Source: Acholoe squamosa
Taxonomy: Eukaryota > Annelida > Polychaeta > Phyllodocida > Polynoidae
Direction of reading: 5' to 3'
NCBI GenBank assembly: GCA_949317995.1
Contig: OX439046.1
Location: forward strand, 60,181,774-60,245,773
DNA length: 64,000 nt
Part shown: positions 12,901 to 27,900 of the stretch, in pieces
How positions within the stretch are numbered: position 1 is the first letter of the stretch
Layout of the letters: the number at the start of each line of letters is the position of its first letter
The notes under the pieces: model-generated
What the model was told of the DNA's origin: nothing
Seen by the model: only the letters and a program-made list of their open reading frames with translations
Databases searched by the model: none
Program-made: the position numbers and the translations under genes

Positions 12901-15900
12901 ACATACATTCAGAAAACTCGTCAGAGTCCTCTTGTGTGAGACAAAAAGAAAATAAAAAAAAAACACGATAGAAAAACAAAAAGCGGAAATTATTACACTA
13001 TAGGTACATTATCATCGCCACTCTGGAATCCTCTTAAACTATACTGAGTTCAAGAGTATCTGTATTGAACATGTCAATTCTTCCTAAAAAATACATTTTT
13101 GCACACATAGATAAATACATTACAAAAATATATTCACTAAAAATCAAGTACCACAATAATGCTACGTGTACACTGCAAAACAGTATAGCCCTTCATCACT
13201 GTTATTACTTTAAATTAATTCAAAATGCTGATGATGTGTTGCTATGACAACACTCTCAGGGAATAGCAGAAAAGGTGAGTTGAGTAGGCACAAGGATGCA
13301 AAGAAATCGGCTTCTTAATGTTCTGAACGCAGATAGTCGAAACGTCTCACTTTTACTGCAGAAGTTTTATGTCATGCTGAATATTTACATTCCATTCTGT
13401 TGTCTTTATTTCTGAAATTATATTCATTTTCAAGAAATAGTTGTGATAAGTAGTTCAGTTTATCAATGTCTATTAACATATGAAACCGGTAAGCTTTTTA
13501 CAGAAAAGTATTTGATGCTCTAACAACCAATCATTGCTTCAATTGCAAATTAGTTGGCAGTTGATAACAAAGTATAAGAGATAATTGAACGCATCCAGGA
13601 AATTTCTGTAAAAGAAGACCTGCAATTTCTGGACTTAAGATAGTTTGCTTGTCTTCGATGATTGTGAAGTCATGTCAGGCTCATAGATTCAGGTAGAAGA
13701 AAGTATTACCTTTGCCTTCCATTGGTCTTGTCTGTCGCAGCATATATCGTTATGAACTTGGAAGTGTTGAGAGGGGTGCCACAGCATTCATGTGGATTGT
13801 TCCTTCTCATTTTCATATATTCCCATCTTACCAATATCTTGATCAAATGTCTTCTACTCGCATGATATTTCTTGATTGGAAAATTTTATTGAATGCATAC
13901 CTTAAAAGACGCTTGTACAGTCCATTTAGACGAGATGTTTAGAATATGGAAATCCGAAAATCTATAGACTTGTGAAAACTCCCACAGAGTATCACAATGT
14001 TCTTTGAAATAAAAGATGCGAACGAATCAGGTTGTGGGAATAAAAGCCCTGTAGCAGTGAAAGTTTGCTTCATCTTTATGTAGCGACAGACAGCTTAACT
14101 TAGTTCTCATCGCTGTTAAGCTGAACCATTTTAGACTAACCATACACATTGTAGCTGTTGTACATCAGAAATACACCCTAACCTCTCTATTCTCTACTTA
14201 CAGTTGGTGACTTTAGCTGAGGAGAAGACGTCCCTGTTAGACCTGTGGGAGGAGCGTCGTATCCTCTACGAGCAGTGCATGGACCTGCAGCTGTTCTATC
14301 GTGACACAGAGCAGGCTGACGCATGGATGTCCAAACAGGAGGTAGGTATCTATAAGGGACCATCCATAAATTATGTACTCACTAACGGGGGTGGGGGGGG
14401 GGTCAAGCCAAATGCGTATGGGGGGGGGGGTGTCTAGAGCCATTTCGGCATACGTGTTATGTACGCAGAATGTTGCTCTAAGGCCGAATTTTGCGTATTT
14501 TGATGTCATATTAAACTGTCTTTTAGGGGCCTGATCATTATTTGGCAAGCAACACATCTTAATAAGGGTGTTTCACCTTTACTAGATGTATTTTCTTTCT
14601 GACAACACTGATTTTACACAGAATTATAATCTATAATATTTCAAGATGAAATGGTTAGTGTACAAAGATAGCCTAGAAGATGGAAGAAATAGCGATTTAC
14701 TCAAATTGATGTTTTAAGAGGTCAAGATTTGACATATACCTTGAAAAACGGAACCTGCAATCCAGATCACATCAGGGTCCTAGACTTAATATTCCGAACT
14801 TTAAGCTTACAACAACACAAAGAACCTTTTCTTACAAAGGGCCCACAGCTTGGAATGGGCTACATTCTGATGTCAGGAGCATTGAAACTTATAGCTCCTT
14901 TGCAAATATAAAAAAAAAACGGCATTACAAAAAATACTTAACATGTAAGTTAATAACAAAGATGTTAGTGGTAAGTTACTTCATCCTTCATCATTCAGTC
15001 AGCCTGTGCTACATGTATAACCAAAACTACTGTGCCATCTTACCAGCTGTGTGAGACCTAAGATAGGAGTGATCCGTTGTCACATGCAGGATAAATAAAA
15101 GATTTCAATTTCAAATTACATCTATCAGGGTAGGCCTTTATACACGTAATCATTGGCAACTACTTGTGGACCCAATTTAAAATATTTCAATTGTTTTACT
15201 CTAAGAGTTTTGGCTAAATTAAATTGTAGAGTATTCTTTAAAATCTGGTAGGTTTCCTGCCCGGAGTGTGTGATGCGGGGGGGGGGTGGTACCAATCATT
15301 AATATTAAAGTTGACCGTTTGTGATCAACTCACAAAAGAACAGTACAGCATATCTTCTAAAGGTTTAAATCTAGTTGCCGTTAACCCCCTCCCCCCGTAA
15401 TGGGTACGTAATTAATGGATGGTCCCTAAGTGAGAGCTATGACTGGGCGTCATCCGTTTTACTGTATCATTGTGTTTAATTAAGCGCTGGGATTTGAATT
15501 AGCACTATTCTTGTATAAGCACCACCTTAAACACAGTACACTAAAAACCAGATCTTGAATAAGGACCTGTCTTTAAGTTTTATAAGGGCGGGGCGTAACT
15601 GTCCCTCTAAATCCATAAGGGCCAGGGCGGTTATTCACGACGATACAGTATGTCAACTATAATAGTCTATTGTAAAACTTCACTCATAAGCCGACTGACC
15701 TTAGTCATAAGCTGGGGGTTAAATTGAGGAAAGGCTATTAGCCGATCATTTCCTATATTTACTAAGATTTGATGGAAAGTTATGGGCATAAATAAAAAGC
15801 TGGTGTTCGTTCCATATATCTAAAGGTTTTGTCTTGGTTTCTTTTAGGCATTCTTGGCTAATGAAGATCTGGGAGACTCCCTGGACAGCGTTGAGGCACT

Positions 15901-18900
15901 TATCAAGAAGCATGAGGATTTCGAAAAGTCTCTCGCAGCGCAGGAAGAAAAGATCAAGGTGAGAATTTCTTACAGTTCACAATAATACATTGACACAGAC
16001 GTTTTGTATTTCATGGTACTAGATTCTTTGGTGCCTACATTTTACTAGAAAAGCTCAATATGATAATTTCCTCGTGGGAATTTTCCCATAAATACCAGGG
16101 TAGTATGCCATATCAATGACAGCTGTTATCAGGTAATTCTAGATGACACACTTGTAACATATCTGTTTAATGACTTCATGTGAAAAAGATTTGTGATCCC
16201 AGCTTTTCTACATGGTATTCTTTGATGAGAACTTACTAATGTGTGCTAAGCTCAGTTGTAACAAAAACGGAGTGGCTTATCAAACTCCAGTCCCATTAGC
16301 AATGTAGGAAAGTCATTGGGAGTAGCTGCACTGGCAGTTCCCCAGATACAAAGTACCCTTGTATGTGTACTATTGTGGTGTATATCTCATTTGGGTTCAC
16401 AGTTTGCCCCTTCCGATCGTGCTGACTAAAATGTCATGTGTTTCTGTCATAATATCAGTCTGTTCACTTTATGTTATTGCATTGCTTTGCTTTGGATGGA
16501 GGCCCACATTTCCAGAAAAAAAACAAAAACAACGAAAAATATAGCTTGAGATTGTATAGCTTAAGATTAGATCGGCGCTTACCGCTAACCTAAAATGTAG
16601 ATAAAGAGGAAACTCATTTGTAACAAATTCAAGCCAAATACAAAATAGAAACCCGCCATTCTCGTTTATGAGATAAAACCTTTCCTTCTTAGTAAGGACA
16701 ACTGTAGACACCGACAAGTACACTTGAAAGAAAAAAAAATTGAAAAAAAATCTTTGAAACCTTAAAAGAAGAATAAAATTGCTCTTGTCTGTCAAACTTC
16801 AATTTTGCGTCAGATGTACACACATGTTAATGCTTGTTGCCGTTGTCAGGGCAGGGACTCCTCCTCCTTTACCGCTCTGGTAGTGATGGTAAGACAATGT
16901 CTGTGCGCACTGAGCATGGCCATGACTTGTGACGTGACTCCCAGGTCTAAGCGCTGCAGGCGGACCCGGTGGTAGAAATGTGATGTGACAGAAATGTATT
17001 GTTGTAGCAGAGGGAAGGTTTAATCATTTGTGGTGTAATACAACTCAGGCTATGACCATATTGGTTACCAGCCATCTAGACACAAGCGCGATTCAAATGC
17101 CACAAATCTTGCAAGACTTATCCCTTTAAGGGATGCAAATGGAGGTTAGCTTGCGAGTGTCACTCCCTGGTCCTGCATTCTTAGACCCTATGTGTTTGTG
17201 ACACTCTAGAAGGGTCGGCCTCCACTTCTGGCCCCCTTTGTGCAGTAATGGAGTGCTAGAGTTATTCAACATCGCTCCATTGTTGTATTATGATGTCTTT
17301 TAGATAGTTAGTCATCAATCCTACTAAAAAAGCTACAAATTATGATGCCATCTTCCCAAGTACAATAGTAAACTTTGTTGCGACATTAACATTTCTACCA
17401 CCAGGTTTGTTGTGGCCAGGACCGTGCAACATTTCCTCTATAAAAAGTAGATTTATCCGATTAACATCTGTGATAAAAATTAAAGAAAGTCGTTATGATT
17501 TTGTACTCAGTGGTCAAGGTGCCAATATCTGATAGATGTAATGCAGTTTTATGTGAAATTGAAGAAATCTCTTCAAATGATATACATGTGTGCACAAAAA
17601 CAAGAAAAGTCATTTTTCAAGTACTTACTATTGAATGGATTATAAAAGACTAACATTGTTCTTTGTGGTGTTAAAAGAATTAGGGAGTGCAGTATGGGGC
17701 TAGTTCTTAAAAAGTACTTGAGGGTGCCAAAAAAAAAAAAAATACTCGGAGAGATATCAGACTAGGAACTGTGCATAGTATTGATTTTACATATTATTAC
17801 TTGTGTTGGATGCTGTACTGTGTCCCCTACATCTAGTAGAAAGTTACTGATACATTCTGATTCCCAAATCTCTGAACTTGGCTAAGGGAAACACTACTTA
17901 ACTTGCATCCTGATTGACATGACAATTACTGGTGACGAGGGTTCCTTGAATAATGTGTGTCGCTTGCATGAACATTGCTTCAAAATCCGCTCTCGGCATG
18001 GCTTCGATCTGTTACATGGTAACTAAGTCCATGTTAAAGCCAATTTTGTGTACTGCTCCATTCACAATTAAAACCAACAAAGACAGCATTATACATGAAT
18101 CATCCATTTACAAACAAAAACAGTATATTGCCAATCTATGCCAGAACTACTGATAATTGGTCACATCATATCCCTTGTCTTACTTTTATATCATTTTGAA
18201 GGATCTACAGAATACATGTACATGTGCATTCCACATTTGCTTACAATATAACTTAAAGCCGGCTACGTGACCATACCTTGAATCCCCAGGTCAATCCCAA
18301 ACTGAAGAGTGTTAGACGAGTCAGAAATAGGGCGGAAAGTTTAATATCAAGTTACGGTTTCACTGTATCCCAAACAGCGATATTAAACTTTCAGTTAGGC
18401 ACAGAGTATGTGTGTGACCTTTTCTTTCCCATTCGTTTTATTTCTCCCCGCCTTTGGAATGTTATCCGATGAGAATGTTGTGCTGAATTTATATTTTTGT
18501 GTGTTTCAATTTTTTTAGGCTCTGGATGAGTTTGCCACCAAACTTATCGAGAATGAGCACTATGCGGCTGAGGATGTTGCCAACCGCCGCGATGCGGTAA
18601 GAATATATTTCTATTTATCATATTCTACTGATAAAATGATGTGCCAAATCAACTTCTGTCACAAAAGGTACCATCATACCAGCACAGGTCTTGTATAAGT
18701 ATCTGGGAAAGTAGAGATATAAATGGCTCATAATGACTTGGAAACAGACCTTGGATAAGTGTCTCTTTTGATATAGGGAGTACCAGAATAGATGATTGGC
18801 TTATGAAATATGTGATTGATAGTCATCTGAGCGCCCATCGTGTTAGTTGTTGTCAGGGCTACTCTTGATAGAACCAGCATAAGTAACAGCGACATTCATT

Positions 18901-21900
18901 TGAAATTGGGCAGGGAGAAAAGGTCGTGGGACTTGGATAATAATCACTCCAGATCTATTGAACTCATTCATGGCAATACAATGATAATAGTCATTTGTGA
19001 GTCACAATGTACAAGCCTCAGAAATAATTAAGTCCTTTCTATTTGTCTACAGCTGCTGCAGCGTCGTAACGTGCTGTACAACAAGTCAACCATGCGCCGT
19101 CTCAAGCTGGAGGAGTCCTACAAGTACCAGATGTTTGAGCGCGATTGTGATGAGACCAAAATCTGGATCAATGAGAAGCTCAAGGCAGCTTCCGACGAGG
19201 GGTACATGGTACGACAACTTTGATAACCTCCTCATAGCTCTGAATACCTTTTTCGGTGATTGACTAGATATTTCCGTGGAAAATTACTGAGTATAGCTGA
19301 CTGAAAATACACGATACTTCTGTTATAGTAAATATACAGAGAAATGCATTGACAATGGACTTGCTAGTGAATCAGTGAATAGAGCTTATCAGAGATGCCA
19401 CTTTTCCTGATTTACCAGGAATTCCTGGTTTTGATTCCAAGATTTCTGTATTAAATTATGTTAAATTCCTCAGAAAATGTGTCACAAGTCCAGTTGTCCT
19501 GGTATTTGTTGGCCAGTGAGTGGGATCTCTGGCTTATACCCAGACCCTGTGTGTAATTAAACTGTAGGAAATGATATTGTATGTCCCCCATTACAGGACC
19601 CCACCAATCTCCAAGGCAAGGTTCAGAAACACCAGAACTTTGAGGCGGAGGTTCAGGCCAACCAAGCCCGCATCCAGGCTGTGACTGAGAACGGGCAGGA
19701 ACTGATCGACTCGGATCATTACGCCTCTGACCAAATCAGGTGAGTAAGAAATAAATTCAAATGAAGATTTTTTATATTTACTAGATGAATAATATTTGGG
19801 AGTGGAACTTTAAAAGCACATTACGTGGGCTTCTTTGTGCATTCAATGCATTTAAACCTATACCCTATGCACTTTTATACAAAAACTATAACTGGTGCTA
19901 ATGCAGCTTTTCAGGTATTTTAGATGTTAAAATGCTGAAACAACATTAAATAATACCTTGGTACATGACCAGTATCCCCTGTTCGCTTTCAGTGAGCGCC
20001 TTGAGGAAATCAAATCTCTCTGGGAGCAACTGGTGACCCAGAGTGAGCGTAAAGGTAAGTAAAACTGAATTTGAATATAACAAAAGACGAAATGTAGGGA
20101 AATAGTGAGGTTTTAAAAAATCATGACTTCAACAGAGAAGGGAATCTCAATCAACTGCACCAATTTAAATTTTTTTCTATGAAAAGAAGTTGATAACTGC
20201 TCTTTGATAGTTATGGTCTTTGTATAAACTAGTAGCGCTTGATTTCAATCCTTGCGAGAAAATATATGTGTAACATCATTTTTAGGCACCAAGCTGAAGG
20301 ACGCCAACGACCAGCAGGCGTTTAACCGTAACATTGAAGACGTGGAAGTTTGGCTTGCCGAGATCGAAGGCCAACTCATGTCAGAGGACTATGGAAAGGT
20401 ACGTTTGGAACATATTATGAACACCCTTTATATGTGAGAACTTTGAAAAGTAATGGTCCGTTTGGTACGCTATATTTTACTTGTGATGCATTTTTTTTAA
20501 TCTACAGTACTAGTCAGCATGCTGTGTAATGGTAGAATAGTCAGCCTGCGAGGGAGGTGTTATCATTTTGATAATGCACATAGTTAGCGTAGAGAAGAAT
20601 TTGCCGTTTCGTTTCGTACCGTAATCTCCCGCGTATAGGACGCAGTGCGCGTATAAGACGCACCTAGAGTTTTGGAAAATTCTCAAAAAAATGAAAAATT
20701 AATAACTTTGGTTCTACTGAATGAATTTTCAAAATTCAAAAACCTATGTGTAGCTTGAGCCCCCCGGACCCCCCTGGGCCCCCTTATATCTTATTATGAC
20801 TAAGGGGGCATGTAACATTTCAAAAGAAAGGTCTTGATGTCCCCCTTGTGGATCCAATGAGAACTAAAACTCCACGTATAAGACGCGGCTTATACGTGGG
20901 AGATTACGGTAGACAGGGGTGTGAAATCTCCGCGGAAACGCGGAAATCCGCGGTTTTGATGCTCACAGTGATCATTCCTGAGATCTGTGCAAATCCACTG
21001 AGAAAATAAATTACCATTTATATTGGGGGGGGGGGTCTTTTGAATTTTTTCGAATGTATAGATCTATTGTCATCCAAAATCAGAAATTTGAATATCCCAT
21101 GAATAGTTCTTAGCCTCTCTGTATGACAGAGGATGGCATCTATACCATTGAGTATTTAAATGACCTTTATCTAGTGTAAAAATGTAAACTGGAAATCATT
21201 GCGAAATAGCTTCAGAGGAAATGTATTTTAGGATTTCACACCCCTGGGTAGATTAATTTGTTGGTCCAGAGGGAGGTTGGTCCTTTGCTTTTAAGTACGA
21301 ATATAACAGTAATCCAACCTGGGAACTTTTACATTACTTTGGTTGGAATAAATAATGTGTGCTGATGATTTTAAATAAAAATCTTATCCCTGTCATCACC
21401 ATATATTGTCTCAGTGAGCCTGTGGCTTTTGTAATGTAGATGTCGCTAGTGTGCAATGAGCGTTTTAAAATATAATGCTCCACTAACTTGAAGTGCTGCT
21501 CTAACGTATGTTTTCATTTGTCTATGTCTCAGTTGGTCGATATTGTGAGTTTTGTCACCTGATTTATTTACGGTTTCTGTGGCGCTGTGAACAGTTGCCA
21601 TGGTTACTGGTATTTCTGACTGACTGATTGGATTGAAAACTTTACTGAAAACTTTTCTGGCATTGGCTGTTGGTTTGCCCTGTGTTTATTTCTCAGAAAA
21701 ATATTAGAACTGATACCTCTCTGAAATGATGATTTGAGAGGAGTGCTGTGAGCTTTACTGCTTTTGCTTTGCATTGAAAAAAAGAAAGATATATTTCTAA
21801 TCCTGAAGCTTTTTGAAACGACACAAAGTCTTTCCTTTTCCTTCGCAAAGATTATACAGGCTTTGTCAGAAAGCAACGTTTTGTGTTTTTGTGGGTGCCT

Positions 21901-24900
21901 TAAAACGTGTCTGTACCTTGTTTTGGAAGCTGTCCAATGTTTTGACGGTCAGCCTTAACCAAATGTGTGCATGCTGTGTCTGAATGTGATTTTTGATGGC
22001 AGAATAAATATTTGTGTTTCCAAAATTTTGGGGTGATAAACAATTGTGTGATTTAACTTAGCTTGCACCAAATTGAGTTGGTTTTGAAAATGAAATCTGA
22101 TGTCTAGGGAAGCGATATGAGCGAGAAGTGAATGAGCCCTGAGCACTGTTTAATACCCTGCATGGAGAATGTCAACTAATGCGCTCAATCGAAGATGATA
22201 TCAAGTGGAACTAACTCAACAAACAAATATAAATGTAATTGAATTTGAATAATTTGAGGTGTCATCCCATAATATGGGGGGGGGGGCAGTATAACATCTA
22301 AGTAATTGACCCATCTGTTGATGTTTGCCTATCAGGAATATAAAAACCATACGTGTGTTAACTGTGTACTAATAATTTGTTTCCTGCATTCCTGTATGTA
22401 ATTCCATCATTATGATTTGTTTGGAATGCCAAATGTTTTGTGGCCAATTACCATTTGAAAAGCACAGAATGCCTAAAAAGAGAACTTTTGAGAAAAATCG
22501 ACAAAGAGCGTCAGAGGTCTGTGGGTGTCATGCTCAGCAGGTTTTGCATGCATCAATTAACGACTATAAAGTGATTGGTAAACTTTAATGCATCTTTGTT
22601 CTTGCGGTTTATTATTTGTAAGCGGCCGTGCAAAAAAAGATCTTTTCCACTTGGTTGCTCATATACCAGTATAGTTAATATAGCTTACAGTATTAAAAAT
22701 GTCACCTTTCTGTTTTCCCTATTTGGCAGGATCTGACTAGTGTGCAGAACCTGCAGAAGAAACATGCGTTGGTGGAAGCCGATATCCAGTCCCGACAGGT
22801 AGGTGGTACTAACAGTCCTTTATGGCCCAGGACTTCCTGGACCATCTTGGCTCTAAAACGATATAGTAATCCCCTTTTAGTGAGAGTAAAATTGTTGTTA
22901 AATTATATATGGAAGCCTAGTGAGGCAGATGTACATACATTTTTACAAGTGTCAACTAGAAACGTCCAAAGCAACAAGGCAGCTTATTTTGCAGTGAATC
23001 TGATTGATTGTAATTTCCAGAAAATACTTTAAAACATCATCTTTTCTTGTTTTATTCAGGATCGTGTAGATTCTGTGGTACATGCTGCGGATCAGTTCCA
23101 GGATAAGGGCCACTTTGATGCTGACACAATTGTTGCCAAAAAAGCAACCGTGGTTGAGCGATATCAGCAGATTGCGGTAAGTACATGAAAACAATCACTC
23201 TTTTCACGTTCTCATGAGACTGATGTAACATTGAACTCATGTAAACATGGCTGTGTTTTCCCCCTCCAAAAAATTGCTCTATATAAATTGATTCTCTCTT
23301 GTTCAGGAGCCCATGAACCAGCGTCGGCAGAAGCTGTCCGACGCTCTGCGCCTCCAGCAGTTCTTTAGGGATGTGGAGGATGAGGAAGACTGGATCCGGG
23401 AGAAAGAACCGATTGTCGCCTCGACTAACCGCGGTAAGTGGATAGTGCCTTGACACTCACATATTGAAGTGCATGCCATGCTTCTCAAACCTTTCATAAG
23501 TGGTTTTTAGAGAGAAAGAAGTAACACCCAAAAGAGAAGATACAGCTCCTTGCAAGTGAGTTATTATTATTTCTAATGACCTTTCTGAAAATAAATTCCC
23601 CGCTCTATCAACAGGCCGTGACCTGATTGGGGTTCAGAACCTCATGAAGAAACACCAGGCACTGCAGGCTGAGCTGGCCGGCCACGACAGCCGCATTGCC
23701 CGTGTCAATGAACAGGGTACTGAAATGGTCAACGAAGGCCACTTCGCCTCCGATGACATCCAACGTCGCACCACTATGCTCAGTGAACGCTGGAACAACC
23801 TTAAGGTATGGTTTAATTTTAGTCACAGAAAAAAATTGCCATAGTGCATTAGTCCATTTAGAAACTGGAAAGTAAGTTAAGTCATGTAGAATATGCTAAA
23901 CTGAGTAAGTTAACAATCTCTTGCTTTTGTGCTCTCAGGACAAGGCTGGACAGCGTCGCCAGGACCTCGAGGATTCCCTTCAGGCCCAGCAATACTTTGC
24001 TGATGCCAACGAGGCCGAGAGCTGGATGCGAGAGAAGGAACCCATTGTCGGAAACACGGACTACGGAAAAGATGAAGATTCTGCAGAGGTAGGAATGGGT
24101 TTTGTTTCCTATACAAAAAAAAAAAAATGGGGTTTAGTTGTAAAGATAACTTATATGTTCATTTGTGAGTTTAATTGGAGCAATTGCTTTACGTTTTCTA
24201 AACATATAACAAAACATATTAAAAACCAAAAAGAAAAAAAGTGGTCATTTCTCATAATTAAACAATATGGTTATAATTTCAGTATCCGACATTTTCCTTG
24301 TTACTTTAGATGGATATCAGAAATTGACATGAAAAAAGGTGTTCTAATTCTTATTATAGATATTTGAATTCAACCTATAATTTGCCAGACAATTTAGATA
24401 GGATCATAAGTTAATATTGTTTCCCGTGAACAGCTTTACGGTTCCAGCGCAACTGACACCAAGTTTGTAAGCATCCGAGAAATCGACAATTTAAAATTTA
24501 TTATTTCCTTATTATTCCCACAACAAACACTTTTAAGTTCCTCATCTTCTCATGACATCCAACAATAATTGTGTATGTGTGTGATATGTGACTGTGATAC
24601 AGTTTAAAGCATTTGCTTATGGACAATCTATGCAAGCGGGGTATAGCGATGTAATGCATATGCACCGGCCCGATGATTTCTTAAGGCAAACAATTTAATT
24701 TTTTGAGTATCAAGTCAGAGTGAAATCGATCCGATTCCTTTAATCTCTGGTTGTTTTGAACGTAAGTTCTAAAGAACATATGTGGAATATGAGAAAATAG
24801 ATGGCTCACTCACTATTGGAAATCTTGGTGTGGTCAATTTTCTTTTATTTTCGGGGACTATTAGTGATAAGTATTTATATCAAACAGCACTGTAAATAAA

Positions 24901-27900
24901 TGAATAACATGTGTAAAAAGTCATAATGCCTTAAGTGAAATCATAGGTCTCCCTATGACTTGTCAACTCTGTTACATGTAAGCTCTGTTAAATACAACAT
25001 CAGCATAGAAGCACCCTGTCAAGATGTTCCCATTCCGGACGGGGAAAAGAGTTACTCTGTAGTTGTAAGCGGTTTTAGTGAAAGTTTTATAAAAGCGTTT
25101 GTTGTGATGTGTTACACGACTGAGTGAACGCGTGAACTAAACGAATGATATCCATGGACAGTTGAATGAAAACCCAAGATCCATTTTCAATCCCATTGTT
25201 ATGATCTTGCGAAGATATGTTCACTATTAAACTTGTATATAATAATCAAAGTAAGTCTCGCATCCAGTACTGATATCAGTGAGAATAAGAATTTGGGAGA
25301 AAAATGACGGGGCAGAAACACCAATCACCTAGTTTTAATTTTTGCAAATCGGATAAATCGCAATTAGCAAAAATTAAGTTTGTAGGGGTCTCTATACATA
25401 TTTACGTACGGCACTTGTAGAACTCACTTGTAAACTGTATTAACGTCAGTTTGGCATGGATGAAGTCCTCTAGTAAGGGGCCTACCCATATTTAGTAATG
25501 ACTCAGCAATATTTACTCCTCATACATTATTACTGTTAGTCAGGGATCTATTAATTTATAACACACGCCTATGTGTAATCTTGTATGGTCTGCCTCACAC
25601 ATGAAAGTTCACGCAATGCAAGGAGAATACTCAACTCCAATTTAAGCACCTTACTATTAATATTAAAGATCTTATCGGGCCTGTCTCCTAAAGGTCCCTT
25701 TAAGCTTCTCTTATGTACTAAACGATTTGTCTTGACCATCAGGACCGTTTATCATATTTAAGAAAAGTCAATACCACAGCTTCACTTTGCGGTGGTCTTA
25801 ATGTAATTGAGCAGCAGAATACATGGCTACCTAGTAAGGGCAGTGCTTCATCGTTATCTCAAAGTATTATGTGAAAAAGTGAAAAAAAGGATTACTTTTG
25901 GCAAGGTCAGGTATTGTCAACCGTTGACTGATATGGCTGGCTATAATGGGTGACATCGTGGTCCAAACTAAGCTCTGAGTAAACAGTAGGTCATTAACTT
26001 TAGGTGTTGTGAGGTTATAAATTGACAAACTATGAGGCAATATGCGATTCTTCAACCCTTAAAGGGCACCTAATGCAGGAGTGCACCATGTCCATTGGCT
26101 TGCACGATTCACCAATGAAGTGCTATCGAACAGACTCGACAGCAGTTCATCGGAGCATCAGGCTGACCCTCCAAGGGAGGAAGGTAGGCAAGATGCACGA
26201 AAGTGGCTCAGCCGGGTTACTCACCAGGGCTACACTCATTTCAATCATAATAACGACCAGTGGACATGATACTTAAAAGCACAGACTGGTTAAGAGCTAA
26301 AATGCAACATACCTTATTGTCGAATAATGTGTAACTAACAAAGTTTGCCGTTTTCTTGTTGATACAGGCTCTATTAAAGAAGCACCAGGCCCTGATGTCT
26401 GACCTGGAGGCCTACCGGTCTGTTATAGACAGCCTTAAAGAACAAGCTGCCGCCTGCAAGGTAATATACAACACCATTTATCATAATATACATTTTCTTC
26501 GCTGAGTTAAAGCCCTTGTCCTAACTAGACAAACCATTTATAGAATATACTTGGAAATGGGGAAATATTACACAGTATCGCTTCACGACTTCAGTTTTAT
26601 AATAGGTCTCACTGTTTTATGGTAATGCAGAGTTGCCACTCTTCCTGGTTTACCAGGAATTCCTGGTTTTAATTTCAAGATTTCTGTATCAAATTGTGTT
26701 AAATTCCTGTGAAAATGTGTCCAAAGCACAGTTTTCCTGGTTTTTGTCAGCCAGTTAGTGGCATCTCTGGAAATGACCAAGTTATACAACATGGGGGGGG
26801 GGGGTTGCAGGTACGTATCGGCTTGAGATATAAAAAAAAAAAGAAAAAGAAAAAAAAGTTGAAGGACTCTGTGGTCCAATTGCTTACTCCAGTGAATTTA
26901 TGTTGCTTTGGACGCTATTTACTGAGGAAAATCATTTCAAGACTTGTCATGGTTACTTCTGTTTTACTTACCATATTTGAGTTATCTTTGACACGAAGAG
27001 GCAAAATCCCATTTTTAGTTTTGTATCATAAATAGTTTCCTTTGCCAATATTTATTTATTATGGAACACTTTTTGAAAGGGAGAAAAAAAAGTTTTATGT
27101 TTGGTCCCTAACTTCACTGCCTCAATGCCAAAGCGGTGTTTGTCATGAATTTTATCATTGCCTTTAATTTGTTTATAGACACTTTCAAGTATTGGGTGTC
27201 ATATTTTAACGCTCTCTCTTCCAGGACTTGGAAACCCTAGACTGGCTTAGAGTTAGGGTAACTGGTCACATTTTTCTACCAGATATTCAATTTCCGGTAC
27301 TCAATTAATCAACTCTTATTGAGACTCTTTACTGAACTTTGACCTTTCTGACTTTGACCTTTGACCCCAGGTAATCTACCATCAACCCACAGAAGGCTTT
27401 TTAACCCCCGCGCTTTTAGGACCTTTCCATCTTTTAGCAATCAAAGTCCCCACCGTCTAGCCCAGATGTAGGACATTTCAATTACATTATTTCTGTCATT
27501 GGCATTACCTAAACCCTATGCAATGCGCTCAGATAAGCTCACATTAAGAAACCATTAACAAAAAAGATATCAAATACACAAGCCTCTCCTTTTTGCCACA
27601 GCCATTATTAGAAAGGGTAGACTTGAGCTGAGGGTTATGTCCTCAGGAAAAAAAGAAACATCCCAAAAAGGAAAAAAAAAAACAAAAAACAAAAAAAAAC
27701 AACAGCAAGACAATGTAAAAATTCCAAAAATATCAAGAAAATATAAAGAAAATATGTAATGGTCATCATTAAGGCTGAAAGAGTAGTTTAGCCAATTCAA
27801 AGTTTGAGTACAGAGTCAACTTCCAAGGGGACACTTTACATTTAAATTACCACACATAAACACATACAATACAACAGAAACAACATCAGTTAGTATTGTA

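Larger units (their letters stand above)
20399..22729 (+). other. Intron 17
   Basis: 2.3 kb. It contains a TA-target MITE (20617-20911) abutting a hAT-like MITE (20914-21246). The rest (21250-22729) is AT-rich with a G-run near 22277 and no coding sign. Confidence 0.75.

Noticed and set aside
26822..26870. Lys-rich coding stretch
   Set aside because: A-rich simple sequence in an intron.
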